From SURF-21 sp964529285 (GTDB taxonomy: Bacteria > Actinomycetota > Geothermincolia > Geothermincolales > RBG-13-55-18), in NCBI GenBank assembly GCA_964529285.1, contig CAZGWK010000023.1, positions 1 to 49,404 of the forward strand: DNA of 49,404 nt, written 5' to 3'. The position numbers were made by a program, and so were the translations under genes. The notes below the pieces were generated by a model, which did not search any database, had not been told where the DNA came from, and saw only the letters and a list, made by a program, of their open reading frames with translations. Position 1 is the first letter of the stretch. The number at the start of each line of letters is the position of its first letter. Below, in pieces: positions 32,748 to 42,354 of this stretch.

Positions 32748-34379
32748 ATGAGAGACTTTAAAAAACACGTCGCGGCGAGCTCCATGATATGCTCCGTCTT
32801 TCTAGTCTGCGCCCTGCTGGCCGTGTTCTCCACCCTGCCGGCATCCTCGCCCGGAGGGGAAGCGAACGTCAGCAGAGCCGAGTCCTCGGCTGCCTCCCGC
32901 GTCCATCCTTACGCCATGTCGGCCGGAACGGCGTCGCTGGAAGCGCCCCCGGCAAGCGCTGATACGGGAGCCGCAAAAACCCCGGCCGGCACACCTGCCG
33001 CGGCGCCCGCACCCACTCCCGCGACGACTGCGCCGCTGGTGCCCTCGGAACCGGTGGAGCAGCCGGAGGAAACGCCGCAGATACCCGATGAGCCTGCCGC
33101 CAGCGCGGTCGACCCCAGCCTGCCCGCCCCCACGGATTTCACCGCCTTCTTCAACTACTCATGGTGGCAGAGGAGGACGGAGCTGGCATGGACCGGTGTG
33201 AACCATCCCGAATTTGACGATTACCTTGTGGCAAGGTGGGCCCAGGACGATTTCGCGTCGATGCTGGATATATTCCAGCAGCTGGCGGCGATGAACCCGG
33301 CGGCCGAGCCCTACGCCAGCGACCTGCAGGCGCAGTTCCTGGTCTTGCAGGGGGGCGGATTGACCTATACGGAAAAGAACGCGACCCTGGACGCCATCGA
33401 GGCCGACGTGGACCAGCTCTTCACTATCCTCTTCACGACCCCCGGTACCGGTAGCCTCGTGCAGCAGTTGGTCGCACTGGCGGACATGGCTCAGACCGCG
33501 AACACTTACTACTACGATACCTACACTTCCGACAACACCTATTATCTGTACATAGCGGTGGCGCGCTACAGCAGCGGGGACACCAGTGTGCCCTCTGGCA
33601 GCGGGGGCGTGTTCTCCGTGCGGCCGGATTGGGCGGCTCCGGCCGTCCCTACCGGTTTCACCGCCACCGCCTACGACCCCGGCGTTGCGCTGGAGTGGGG
33701 CCGCAACAGCGAAGACGACCTCGCCGGGTACAACGTTTTCGTGATGCAGGGCGGCAGCCCGGTGCAGCTCAACACCTCGCTCATCACCACGGGCACGGAG
33801 TTCTTCTACGAGGACATAGAGGACGCCGGAGGCACCACCTACCAGGTGAGGGCCGTCGACCTCTGGAGCCGCGAGAGCAGCCCCGCCAGCGCCGTATCCG
33901 TCCTCGCACCGGCAATCGTCTACGATGTGGACGATGCAGGCTGGGTCTACGCGGGCTCATGGGCGCGGGAGGATTACCGCGCCATCGAGACCTCCGGAGG
34001 CCTGCTGTGGGTGGGACACTGGGGAGAGGAACCTCAGTCAGATCCTCCATACGACCCAGAGCCCCCCGGAACCTTTACGGGGGCCTCCGCAAGCCTTCAA
34101 TTCACGGGCAGGATGATACGTGTCTATTCCGCCCGCTACTGGTCGTGCGGCAACGTGAACTTCTATATCGACGGCGAGCTGAAAGATACCTTCAACCTCT
34201 ACTACGACGGTGGTTACTTTAACGGGACATATATACCGCCGCTGTGGCAGCAGAGGTCTTTCCAGATAACCGGCCTCTCCAAGGGGTCGCACACCCTGAC
34301 TATAGAGGCGGCCGGATCGGGCGGAGCCCAGGGACAACATTTCATCAATTTCGAATACGCGGAGTCGAGGGGTCCTTAA
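32748..34379 (+). CDS. Secreted fibronectin-III-like protein with C-terminal jelly-roll domain (paralogue 2)
   Basis: 543 residues with the same architecture as the preceding gene: signal/anchor helix (ICSVFLVCALLAVFSTLPAS), a Pro/Thr/Ala-rich linker to about residue 120, an FnIII-like domain with a helical insertion (FASMLDIFQQLAAMNP), a second FnIII (VPTGFTATAYDPGVALEWGR) and the C-terminal sandwich (RVYSARYWSCGNVNFYIDGE, LSKGSHTLTIEAAGSGG, HFINFEYAES). GGAAGG stands five bases upstream of the ATG. Conservation with paralogue 1 is high over all domains but low in the linker, consistent with tandem duplication and a surface role. No catalytic residues are evident. Confidence 0.82.
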   Translation: MRDFKKHVAASSMICSVFLVCALLAVFSTLPASSPGGEANVSRAESSAASRVHPYAMSAGTASLEAPPASADTGAAKTPAGTPAAAPAPTPATTAPLVPSEPVEQPEETPQIPDEPAASAVDPSLPAPTDFTAFFNYSWWQRRTELAWTGVNHPEFDDYLVARWAQDDFASMLDIFQQLAAMNPAAEPYASDLQAQFLVLQGGGLTYTEKNATLDAIEADVDQLFTILFTTPGTGSLVQQLVALADMAQTANTYYYDTYTSDNTYYLYIAVARYSSGDTSVPSGSGGVFSVRPDWAAPAVPTGFTATAYDPGVALEWGRNSEDDLAGYNVFVMQGGSPVQLNTSLITTGTEFFYEDIEDAGGTTYQVRAVDLWSRESSPASAVSVLAPAIVYDVDDAGWVYAGSWAREDYRAIETSGGLLWVGHWGEEPQSDPPYDPEPPGTFTGASASLQFTGRMIRVYSARYWSCGNVNFYIDGELKDTFNLYYDGGYFNGTYIPPLWQQRSFQITGLSKGSHTLTIEAAGSGGAQGQHFINFEYAESRGP

Positions 34380-34706
34380 GACGAGCACGGTCAGACAAGT
34401 GCGCGCGAATAGAATAGCCGGCGTAGCGGGGGCCGCCTTTGGGGGCGGCCCCCGCATGCTGAGAGGTTGACACGCATGTTGCTAAGACAGCAGGGAAGTT
34501 CGACCTCGCCCGAGAGCCCGTGCAGCCCGAGGCATAAGGGCGGAACCCGCAAGGCGGTGCCGGGGTCAATATTTAGTAGAAGTGAACTTTGTGACGATCT
34601 AAATATCAAGGAGGAGATCACGGTCCGGAAAGGGTAAGAAGGAGTAAACCGGCCCGGCACATAATATGACTTATGTAATGCCCTGCGAGAGGATAGGGCC
34701 GGTATA
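34380..34706. other. 327-base intergenic region
   Basis: No gene seen. It holds the strong hairpin at 34426-34455, an inverted repeat ATATTTAG/CTAAATAT (34569-34576 and 34599-34606), and a small palindrome ACATAA/TTATGT (34659-34676) that could be an operator. A perfect AAGGAGG at 34608 has no start codon at the usual distance. Confidence 0.5.
34426..34455 (+). terminator. Strong hairpin downstream of paralogue 2
   Basis: GCGGGGGCCGCC and GGCGGCCCCCGC form a perfect 12-base-pair stem with a 6-base loop, 46 bases after the stop codon. No U-tract follows. Confidence 0.6.
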
Positions 34707-35702
34707 ATGCGAAAGAGACAGAACATGGGTTACGTGACGGTTGAGAAAAGCGGAGGGCTTTTGGGCGGTCTGAAGCGCAGATTCGGATTGAGCATAGAAC
34801 CTGTGGGCTCCAGGAGATGGAGCCTGCACGTAGCCGTCTTATTCGCTGTTTTAGGTGTCCTGGTGGTGGCGTCCTTTTTTCTCTACATGTCGCGGCTCTC
34901 GGGCACTCCCGGCGGTGCTTCCAGCTACGCCTCAGGGGAACAGACGTACACGCAGGCCAAAACGGAGCTGACCGCTCCCGACAACGTCAAAGTCACCGTC
35001 GACAAGGGGGCGACCGTAACCTGGGACGGCAGGGATGATATACGCATCATCGGCTATAACGTATACCGTTTCAAGGCCAGTGAAGAAGATGGTTCCAGGG
35101 TCAACGCAGCTATCATCTCCGACACCGTCTATCACGACGACGAGGGCACCATGTTTAACAGCTACGCCGTGGCGCCCGTGGACGACAACGGCAGAGAGGG
35201 CGAGGTATCCGTAGCGGTCGTCGCGGTGGCGGAGCCGGTATCGCTCACCGGGTTGACGCCGACCCAGAAGCCCGAGCTCATTCAGGACAAGACCTTCAGT
35301 GACGAGCCGCAGCCGCCGCTGTCACCCTCCCTGGTGGGATGCACGGCCGACGGGACCACCTACCACGGCGTCTGGTATCTCGAACACTACAACGAGGTCA
35401 CAGGCAGGAAGCTCATGGTGACGCCTTACTACGACGATTTCTTCAGCTATACTTTCAGCGGCGACAGTGTGGCGGTGATCTCCACGCGGCACTGGAACTA
35501 CGGCATCATGGACGTCTTTATCGACGGAGAGCTGCGGCAGCAGGTGGACCTTTACTCGCCGGAGGTCGTGGTGAACGACACCGTGTTCAGCGCCTCGGGC
35601 CTCGGCGCCGGGGCACACACCATCAAGCTGGTGTGCACCGGGCGCAAGAACCCCAACGCCAACTTCACCTTCATCAACCTGGAGGCCTTGCAGATAAGGT
35701 AG
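34707..35702 (+). CDS. Membrane-anchored fibronectin-III-like protein with jelly-roll domain (paralogue 3)
   Basis: 331 residues. A cytoplasmic N-terminus of about 38 residues precedes one membrane helix (LHVAVLFAVLGVLVVASFFL). One FnIII-like domain follows (TAPDNVKVTVDKGATVTWDG, IIGYNVYRFKASEEDG) and then a C-terminal sandwich like those of the neighbouring genes (SVAVISTRHWNYGIMDVFID, LGAGAHTIKLVCTG, FTFINLEAL). It is a shorter member lacking the second FnIII and the helical insertion. The start is ATG 34707 or 34725; neither has a strong ribosome binding site. It converges on paralogue 4 with 73 bases between and no clear terminator. Confidence 0.8.
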   Translation: MRKRQNMGYVTVEKSGGLLGGLKRRFGLSIEPVGSRRWSLHVAVLFAVLGVLVVASFFLYMSRLSGTPGGASSYASGEQTYTQAKTELTAPDNVKVTVDKGATVTWDGRDDIRIIGYNVYRFKASEEDGSRVNAAIISDTVYHDDEGTMFNSYAVAPVDDNGREGEVSVAVVAVAEPVSLTGLTPTQKPELIQDKTFSDEPQPPLSPSLVGCTADGTTYHGVWYLEHYNEVTGRKLMVTPYYDDFFSYTFSGDSVAVISTRHWNYGIMDVFIDGELRQQVDLYSPEVVVNDTVFSASGLGAGAHTIKLVCTGRKNPNANFTFINLEALQIR

Positions 35703-35775
35703 GTAGCAGTCAACCGGAACGCTTTATATGCATGCATGGATGATGTGATTCTATCGGGACATCCCTTCGGCGTGG

Positions 35776-36993
35776 TTACTTGAGGACCAGGTAATCGACG
35801 TTGATGAAATGCTGATCGTCAGGAAAAGGAGGGGGGTCTATTCCCTCTTCCTCACACCATGCAACGAAATCTGGAGGCCATTCCGTAATACTCGGGATTC
35901 CCAGGTTTTCCACCCTTACGGTGTACGTTCCGTCCTTGAGGCCGGGAGCCTTGCATACTTCGAAGCCATATTCCGGTTCGAAAGAATCAAGGTTATCGTA
36001 GAAGAGGTCGACCGTCTCGGACAGCACAATTTCCTGCGTGTCTTCGTTTACTATCGTAACGCGGCAGGAACCGCACTGCCAGTAACGGGCGGAATACAGC
36101 GTCAGCTTGCTGCCCTTGGAGGCGATCTCTACGGTTACCTCCACCGCGTCATCCTCGGCGTTGCAGGTCCACAAATGGCCGCCGTATGCGCCCGGGTAGG
36201 GCTCTCGCGCCCAGTCCCCATAGAAGTCTATGGCAGTGAAAGGACCCTCCGGCTCGTCGAAATCGGTGATGTACTCGGTGGCCTTGACCGCGATGACCAT
36301 GTTCGGGGCGCTTTCGTTACCGCTGGTATCAACGCTGTTAACGGAGATGCCGTCGTCAGCCTGGCCTTCCTCCCAGTAGAAGAAGTCGTCCAACAGGGGC
36401 GTTTCATTCAGCTTGACCGCGGGCTCCGCGCCGCCGGGGTATGCGTATATATTGAAGCCGGCGAAGTCGGGCTCGGTGTTGGCGTAGTCCCAGTTGATGC
36501 TCAGGCTGTCCACGTCCCTGGCATCGATGTTGATGGGAGGGGCGGGGGGCGAGGTATCGGGCACGCGGGGGTCCACGGCCACCGGGCCGGACAGGCTTAT
36601 ATCGTTCCCGCTCGCGTCCGCCGCTGCTACCCAGTAATATTGGGTGAACCACCAGATATAGACGCTTTCGTCGAGATAGGAGGTCTCGGTCACCAGGCCC
36701 TGGTTCAGCTTTCCCCAGCGGATGAAGAAGGAGTAAGGGAAAAAAGTACGGTAGACGTTGTACCCGGCCACGGCGGGGTCGTCTACCGGGTTCCATGTGA
36801 CCTGGAAAGAATCCCCGTAACGCGTGACGGAGACGCCGGGCGGTGCCTCGACGGCCGCCCTCCGCGCCCTGCGCGGCGCAGCGACCCCCGTCCATGGAGC
36901 GGCGAGGAGCACCAGGAGCATGGAAAGGATAAACACCAGCAATACGGCAAAGAAGCTACCGATGTTTGATGGTTTCTTGGACCTCGTCCGCAT
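35776..36993 (-). CDS. Secreted fibronectin-III-like protein with jelly-roll domain (paralogue 4)
   Basis: 405 residues. Signal or anchor helix (IGSFFAVLLVFILSMLLVLL), then an FnIII-like domain (PGVSVTRYGDSFQVTWNPVD, GYNVYRTFFPYSFF), a second FnIII (PINIDARDVDSLSINWDYAN) and a C-terminal sandwich with LTLYSARYWQCGSCRVTIVN, DLFYDNLDSFEPEYGFEVCK and HFINVDYLVL. The YSARYWxCG signature links it to paralogues 1 and 2. It is on the opposite strand to the other three. GGGAGG lies six bases upstream of the ATG. Function is probably cell-surface binding; no enzyme motif is seen. Confidence 0.82.
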   Translation of the reverse strand: MRTRSKKPSNIGSFFAVLLVFILSMLLVLLAAPWTGVAAPRRARRAAVEAPPGVSVTRYGDSFQVTWNPVDDPAVAGYNVYRTFFPYSFFIRWGKLNQGLVTETSYLDESVYIWWFTQYYWVAAADASGNDISLSGPVAVDPRVPDTSPPAPPINIDARDVDSLSINWDYANTEPDFAGFNIYAYPGGAEPAVKLNETPLLDDFFYWEEGQADDGISVNSVDTSGNESAPNMVIAVKATEYITDFDEPEGPFTAIDFYGDWAREPYPGAYGGHLWTCNAEDDAVEVTVEIASKGSKLTLYSARYWQCGSCRVTIVNEDTQEIVLSETVDLFYDNLDSFEPEYGFEVCKAPGLKDGTYTVRVENLGIPSITEWPPDFVAWCEEEGIDPPPFPDDQHFINVDYLVLK

Positions 36994-36999
36994 CTTCGC

Positions 37000-37300
37000 C
37001 TCCCTCGTTTGAAATGCCGAACGCGCTTCTCGATCACGTTGTACGCCCTACCCCGAATCACCCTAATCTTATCGGCGGTTGACAAATACTGTCAAGCAAG
37101 TAGAAACGCAGTAACCCTTCCTGAACGGGTATTTCAAATTCCTGCCTCCCTTGCCATCACGAGGAGGATTTACAGGCTACACAGCTATCTCATTACTCTC
37201 AAATCCTTGAAGTGCATGTACGTATGCGGGGAGGCGGCTTTCCACTTATTTCCCGTAACGAAAGTTATGCGCCTGTGGACAACGTAAAACAAGAGGCCCC
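37000..37300. other. About 300-base intergenic region with a palindromic promoter candidate
   Basis: No gene seen. TTGACAAATACTGTCAA at 37079-37095 is an inverted repeat (TTGACA/TGTCAA). On the minus strand its TTGACA could be a -35 box with GATAAG 16 bases downstream, feeding paralogue 4. Confidence 0.4.
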
Positions 37301-40243
37301 CTACAGGCAGGGGAGGGTGAAGCGGAAGATGGAGCCGCCTCCCTCGCGCGGCTCGTACCATATCTCCCCGCCGTGGGCCTCTATGATCTCGCGCGCGATA
37401 TGCAGTCCGAGGCCTATGCCCTCAGAGGAATGGTGGGCGGCCTCGCCTACCTGGTAAAAGCGCTCGAAGATCATGGCGTGGTCCTCCTCGGGCACCCCCA
37501 CGCCCCTGTCCATCACCGAGACCACGGCCTTCCCCCCTTCTGGTATGGTCAGCTCCACGTCCACGGGCGTATCGTGCGGGGAGTAATTCACGGCATTCTC
37601 CATGAGGATCACCAGGACCTGCACGATGCGCTCCACGTCTGCCTCCGCGCGGCACTCCTGCGTCTGCAGATCGAAGGCGAAATCCCTGTCGGGTTCCCTG
37701 CCTTGCATCTCGGCTACTGCTTTCTCCAGCAATGCCACGACATCCATCTCCGCCTTCTCCAGGACCAGCTTTTTTCGTTCGATGCGCGCGGTGTCCAGTA
37801 GCTGATAGACCAGCTTCTCCAGGCGGTCCACCCCCTTGTCGATAGCGGCGAGAACACCACGCCTCATCGTCTCGTCCATCCTGTCCTTGTACAGACTCAT
37901 CGTCGCGGCGTAACCCTTGATGATGGTCATGGGATGGCGCAGCTCGTGGGAGGCGATGTCGATGAAATTCCGCAGCTCCTCTTCATGGGCAAGCCGCTCC
38001 TCCTCTACCGCGACGGCCCTGGCGAGCATGCCCATGAGGTCCCGATCCTCGCTGGCGAAAGCGCCTCTTTCCCCTCGCAGCAGTCCCAGGACGCCCACGG
38101 TCACGCCGTGGGCCCTGACGGGGTAAGCGAGGTAAGAGCCCAACCCCCCGCGGGCCACCTCGGGCAGGAAGCCGTCGTAGCCCCTCGCCGGCAGATCCTC
38201 CACCACGATGGGCTCAGCGCTGTTTTCCGCGATCGCGGTATGGCAGAGCAGGGAATAGGCCCCCTTCACCCGCTCGAAGCCGGCACTCTCCTGCATGGTA
38301 TGGTAGATATGGAACCTGCCCCCGTCCATGCGGCTGTAGTGCATCTCGGCCGCCTGCAAGATCTCCTTCCCCGCGTCCACGATCATGAGTATGTTCTCAA
38401 GGGGGTCGGTGCCCAGCCCCAGGAAGCAGTGGTTGAGCCTCTTCAGGCGCCTTTCCGTGCTCTTGCGGTCGGTGATATCGATGCCCATCTCGAAACGCGC
38501 CTCTCTACGCCCCGGCCACGCGATCATCCTGTCTGTGAGCATGAAATCCCTGTCGATAACGGGGTTGTGGTATTCCCACACGTGCGGCTCCGGCGCCATC
38601 TTTCGTATCAGCCGGTTGGTACAGAAGGAACAGGGCTCCTCGAAGCCCTGGAACTCGCGGTAGCAGATCCCGCCGGTGGGGTCATTGTCCAGGAGGTCCC
38701 TCAGGGCCTTGTTCACGTATAATATCTCGTAGGTGTCCGGGTCGGAGACGTAGATTACCTGGTCGATGCTCTCGAAGATGGAGAGCATCTGCTCCCTCTC
38801 CCTGGCCAGATCCTCCTCCATCCGCTTGCGCTCGGTGATGTCGCGGATGATGCCCTGGTAAAAAATGTTGCCGTCCACCTGGATGAGCCGGGCGCTCACC
38901 TCCACCGGGAAGGTGCTGCCGTCCTTGCGCATGTGCTCGGTCTCGAAGACGGTTCCGTTGCTGATATCCAGCCCCCGCAGCGTTTTATCAAAACCTGCCC
39001 TCGCTGCTTCGGAACGGAGCTTTGGAGCGTATATGCCGATGAGCTCCTCGCGCGTGTATCCGTAGGCCTGGACGGCGCGTTCGTTGACTTCCACGATCCT
39101 CCATTCCTGGTCCATAAGCACGACGATGTCGTTGGCGTAGCGCGTGAGGTAGTCGTAATGCTTGACCAGGGCGCCGCGCTCCGCCTCAAGCTCGTACTGC
39201 AGGCGGTAGAGCTGCCCCTGTCGGCGGGACCAGGCCAGGGCGAAGAGCAGTCCCAAGGCCAGTACCAGGACGATGGTGAGGGAGATGGTCAACCAGGCGC
39301 GGGAGGCCACGGGGGAGTAGACCTCGGCGGTGTCCACCTTGGCGATCACGTTCCAAGCGGTGCCGGGCACCTTGCGCACCGCCGCCAGGACCTCCACGCC
39401 GCGGTAGTCCGTCCCCTCGGTCACGCCCTCGAAGCCGCGCGCGGCCATGCCCGCGATAAGGTCCTCCTCGCCCGCGGGGAACCTCAACGACAGGGCGGTG
39501 TCCTCGCGGTGGCGCAGCTCGTTGAGGAAGACTACCTCGCCGTCCTCGGAGCGGACGAGGAGGGTCTCGGCGCTCTCGCTGGGCGTGGGCCAGGACTGGA
39601 TGAGGGGGTAGAGGTAGGTATAGGGATCGATCCTCAGAAGAACGGCCCCGGCAGTGGGGAAACCGCCCTCATCCCCGCTGGGGATGGGCGCGATGAGGTC
39701 GATATGGATGAGCTCCGCTTCATCCCCGTAGCGCAGGTCGGATATGGCCACTTCTCCCTTGGACATGGACTCCAGCGCCAGACCCCGGGCGTAATCACCA
39801 ACACCTTCCTGCGGCCTGCAGACGGCCAGCACCGCCTCGCCGGCCGCATCGAGGAGGAAGACGCTGTGGTAGTCGTAGTTCCGGATGCGGGACTCCATCC
39901 ACGCCTGGAGGCCGTCTCTCCTCTCGGCGTGGGTGGGATCGGCCAGGAACTCCCGCGCGTCGGCGGTGAAGCAAGGGGACTCCATGATCACCGCGGCGTC
40001 CCCGCGCCGCTCGTCGAGCCACTTGCCGATCTGGTCCGCCTTGAGGTCGGCGATGGCCGCGAGTTGCTCCTGAGCCTGATCTTTGACGTTTGCCTGCAGG
40101 TATTTCAGGAGGAGGAACCCGGAGGTCACCACGAGGGCAACCACTACCAGGTAGACCAGAATCCAGTTCCAGGGTACACCCGGGGATGACTGCCTGCGCC
40201 CCCGGCCGCCACCCTTGTGCTCTCTGCTGGCATCTCTATACAT
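37301..40243 (-). CDS. Membrane sensor histidine kinase with dCache-like, PAS and GAF domains (HK3)
   Basis: 980 residues. TM1 is about 26-47 (WILVYLVVVALVVTSGFLLL), TM2 about 317-340; the roughly 270 residues between form a dCache-like extracytoplasmic sensor. The cytoplasmic part has PAS (about 365-480), a second PAS with a Cys-rich insertion (CYREFQGFEEPCSFC), GAF (about 620-770), HisKA with ASHELRHPMTIIKGYA and HATPase_c ending GGEIWYEPREGGGS. The four-Cys PAS type could bind metal or sense redox (inference). It lies downstream of a single-domain response regulator on the same strand, which may be its partner. Confidence 0.9.
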   Translation of the reverse strand: MYRDASREHKGGGRGRRQSSPGVPWNWILVYLVVVALVVTSGFLLLKYLQANVKDQAQEQLAAIADLKADQIGKWLDERRGDAAVIMESPCFTADAREFLADPTHAERRDGLQAWMESRIRNYDYHSVFLLDAAGEAVLAVCRPQEGVGDYARGLALESMSKGEVAISDLRYGDEAELIHIDLIAPIPSGDEGGFPTAGAVLLRIDPYTYLYPLIQSWPTPSESAETLLVRSEDGEVVFLNELRHREDTALSLRFPAGEEDLIAGMAARGFEGVTEGTDYRGVEVLAAVRKVPGTAWNVIAKVDTAEVYSPVASRAWLTISLTIVLVLALGLLFALAWSRRQGQLYRLQYELEAERGALVKHYDYLTRYANDIVVLMDQEWRIVEVNERAVQAYGYTREELIGIYAPKLRSEAARAGFDKTLRGLDISNGTVFETEHMRKDGSTFPVEVSARLIQVDGNIFYQGIIRDITERKRMEEDLAREREQMLSIFESIDQVIYVSDPDTYEILYVNKALRDLLDNDPTGGICYREFQGFEEPCSFCTNRLIRKMAPEPHVWEYHNPVIDRDFMLTDRMIAWPGRREARFEMGIDITDRKSTERRLKRLNHCFLGLGTDPLENILMIVDAGKEILQAAEMHYSRMDGGRFHIYHTMQESAGFERVKGAYSLLCHTAIAENSAEPIVVEDLPARGYDGFLPEVARGGLGSYLAYPVRAHGVTVGVLGLLRGERGAFASEDRDLMGMLARAVAVEEERLAHEEELRNFIDIASHELRHPMTIIKGYAATMSLYKDRMDETMRRGVLAAIDKGVDRLEKLVYQLLDTARIERKKLVLEKAEMDVVALLEKAVAEMQGREPDRDFAFDLQTQECRAEADVERIVQVLVILMENAVNYSPHDTPVDVELTIPEGGKAVVSVMDRGVGVPEEDHAMIFERFYQVGEAAHHSSEGIGLGLHIAREIIEAHGGEIWYEPREGGGSIFRFTLPCL

Positions 40244-40410
40244 CTACCCGGTCCTGTCGTTGAGCCCTTGTCTTTTCCCGCTGCAACGTTAGGTGAAAAC
40301 TCGATGTACGGGCCTTGGTGATCAAGCCCAGCTTGAGGCAATAATTAAAGGGACCGTATAGGCGCTTAGAGTTCCGTTGGAGGTAAATCTTGCATCGGAC
40401 GCGCCGCTGG

Positions 40411-40872
40411 CTATGATCCTGGTGAACGCCCTCCTGGCATTTCGGTCCGGCTTACCCCTTTCAGCTTCATCAGCTCTTGGCGCCGCTTGTCCAGCCGTTC
40501 CCCGGGCGTGCTGTTGAGGACGCTGATGATGTGCTCGGACAGCTGGATAGGATTGAATGGTTTAGTTATGTAGTCATCCGCGCCCATCTCCCAGCCGCGT
40601 ATAAGGTCTTCATCGTGCACCCTTGCGGTGAGCAGTATCACCGGGAGTTCCTTCAGGTCCTCCCGCTCCCTTGCCACCCGCAGGATATCATAGCCATCTA
40701 TATTCGGCATCATAAGGTCGAGCACCAGGAGGTCCGGGGGGTTCTTCTCCAATACTTGAAGCGCACTGGCGCCGTCCAATACCTCCTCTACCTGGAAACC
40801 GCTCATTTCGAGGTTGATCTTGAGTAACTTGGTGACCAGGGGATCATCGTCCACCACGAGTATCCTCTTCAT
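40411..40872 (-). CDS. Single-domain (CheY-like) response regulator
   Basis: 153 residues: a receiver domain with the acidic pair in VVDDDPLVTKLL, phospho-acceptor Asp in LLVLDLMMPNIDGYDIL, the conserved Thr in ILLTARVHDE and Lys in ITKPFNPIQL. A 35-residue tail (LDKRRQELMKLKGVSRTEMP) has no DNA-binding domain, so output is by protein interaction. It lies between the HD-GYP-like gene (158 bases upstream) and the HK3 gene (167 bases downstream) on the same strand. Confidence 0.9.
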   Translation of the reverse strand: MKRILVVDDDPLVTKLLKINLEMSGFQVEEVLDGASALQVLEKNPPDLLVLDLMMPNIDGYDILRVAREREDLKELPVILLTARVHDEDLIRGWEMGADDYITKPFNPIQLSEHIISVLNSTPGERLDKRRQELMKLKGVSRTEMPGGRSPGS

Positions 40873-41030
40873 CTCACACCATTTTCTCGTCCCTGCCCTG
40901 TGTCCTTGGATTCAGTATACTTCAATTCTTATTCCCGTGCAGGGAGCCCTTCTGTTTCAACCCGGAGAGCGCCTGCCGAAACGGTGCGGCATTTTCGATT
41001 CGGATATGTTGGATTCCGATTCCGAAGCTT

Positions 41031-42134
41031 TCACCCGCCGATTTCCCGCAGAAGTTCCTCTATCTCCAGGGCGTCCATCTCGTTCGTCCCGTTGCCGCCG
41101 CTTTCGGAGCCCTTGCCGTTCAAGGCGCGCCTGCTCGTCAAGTGTATGAAACGCTTGCCTTTCCTGGTGTTATCCACCGGTATGCTATCAATGTCAGCGA
41201 ATACGCGCGGCGCCATGAGGTCCATGAAGGATTGCACGACCCGGGGATCGAACTTGACGTTGGCGTAACTCCCGATCTCCTCCAGCGCATCCCGCGCCTC
41301 TCTGGTCCCCTGGTAGGGGCGGTAAGAGATCATGGCCACGAAAGCGTCCGCCACGTGCAGGATGCGGGCGCCCAGGGGGATAGCCTCACCTTTCAAACCG
41401 TCCGGGTAACCATTGCCGTTCCACCACTCGTGGTGGTGGCGCACCAGTGGAAGGATCTCCCATTCGGACCGGACCGAAGAGAGTATGTCGACGCTGTTAA
41501 CGGGGTGACAGCGCACCATCTCCTTCTCCCAGGAGTTGAGCTCGGCGGCCTCGGCGCGGAATTCGTCGCCGAAACAGAGCATGCCGATGTCCATGAGCTC
41601 GCCGGCCTTCTCGATCAAGCGCACGTAATCATCGTCCAACTCCATCTTGCGGGCCGTCTCCGCGGCGTAGTAGACGACCCTCTTCCAGTGGTTCTGCATT
41701 CCGGGGAACCTCTGCTCCAGTCTCTCGTGCAGGTCATCCGATACCGCCACCATGCGCGAGATCTTCAGCGAGTTGTTTACGTCCTCCAGGCTGCCCTTGA
41801 GCCCCTCCATGTTCGTCTCCAGCTCCTCCACCATCGAGTCGAAGCTCGTGGTGTAGTTCCTCTCCTTGGCGATGAGGTAGACAACCGTCATCACCAGCAG
41901 CGTGGCGAAACTGAACCTGACCACGTTGTTGAAGTAGTCGCTCGAGAACAGGCTTCCAAGTAATTCGAAGCTGAAAGCGTACACCACGACGCCGATGCCC
42001 AGGATGAGCATCAAGACGATTGCGAAGTACAGCAGCTGGCTGCGCTGCTTCTCCACGCGCTTTATCCTCGTGGAACGCCGCCCGGAATCAGTGCGTTGCA
42101 CGGCCCTTCCGGCGGATGTGGCATCTGGCTTCAT
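41031..42134 (-). CDS. Two-TM protein with degenerate HD-GYP domain
   Basis: 367 residues. Two membrane helices (about 34-57 and 74-90) precede a coiled coil (about 95-125) and an HD-GYP-like domain. The family's H149 (NHWKRVVYYA), H210 (CHP), H234-H235-E236 and GYP (242-244) are kept. The metal-binding HD pair is M181-D182 (LMDIGM), and the usual Lys after it is Met. HD-GYP proteins hydrolyse c-di-GMP; loss of this His suggests reduced or lost catalysis and perhaps a sensor or scaffold role. The usual Asp in HHExxDG is Asn239. Downstream on the same strand are the response regulator and HK3. Confidence 0.85.
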   Translation of the reverse strand: MKPDATSAGRAVQRTDSGRRSTRIKRVEKQRSQLLYFAIVLMLILGIGVVVYAFSFELLGSLFSSDYFNNVVRFSFATLLVMTVVYLIAKERNYTTSFDSMVEELETNMEGLKGSLEDVNNSLKISRMVAVSDDLHERLEQRFPGMQNHWKRVVYYAAETARKMELDDDYVRLIEKAGELMDIGMLCFGDEFRAEAAELNSWEKEMVRCHPVNSVDILSSVRSEWEILPLVRHHHEWWNGNGYPDGLKGEAIPLGARILHVADAFVAMISYRPYQGTREARDALEEIGSYANVKFDPRVVQSFMDLMAPRVFADIDSIPVDNTRKGKRFIHLTSRRALNGKGSESGGNGTNEMDALEIEELLREIGG

Positions 42135-42354
42135 ATGGCATCAACTCCTGTCCGTCCTCGCTGTTCCGGTACTCTACTCATCTCATATCGAAGGTGCAGG
42201 CGGTTTTCCGAATCCCCCGTGGGTACTATTTTGCCCTGCTGGAAGCGGGATGACGAAGCTGGGGATGGAGCGGAGCTGGCGTCCACGGCATCCCCAACTT
42301 AGGCGGGGTAATTCGTCTCACCGGTTGATAGCGCGGTGACCGTCTGGGAGCGAT

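Noticed and set aside
38933..40189. Plus-strand 418-codon frame opposite HK3
   Set aside because: Antisense shadow; HK3 has well-ordered domains on the minus strand.
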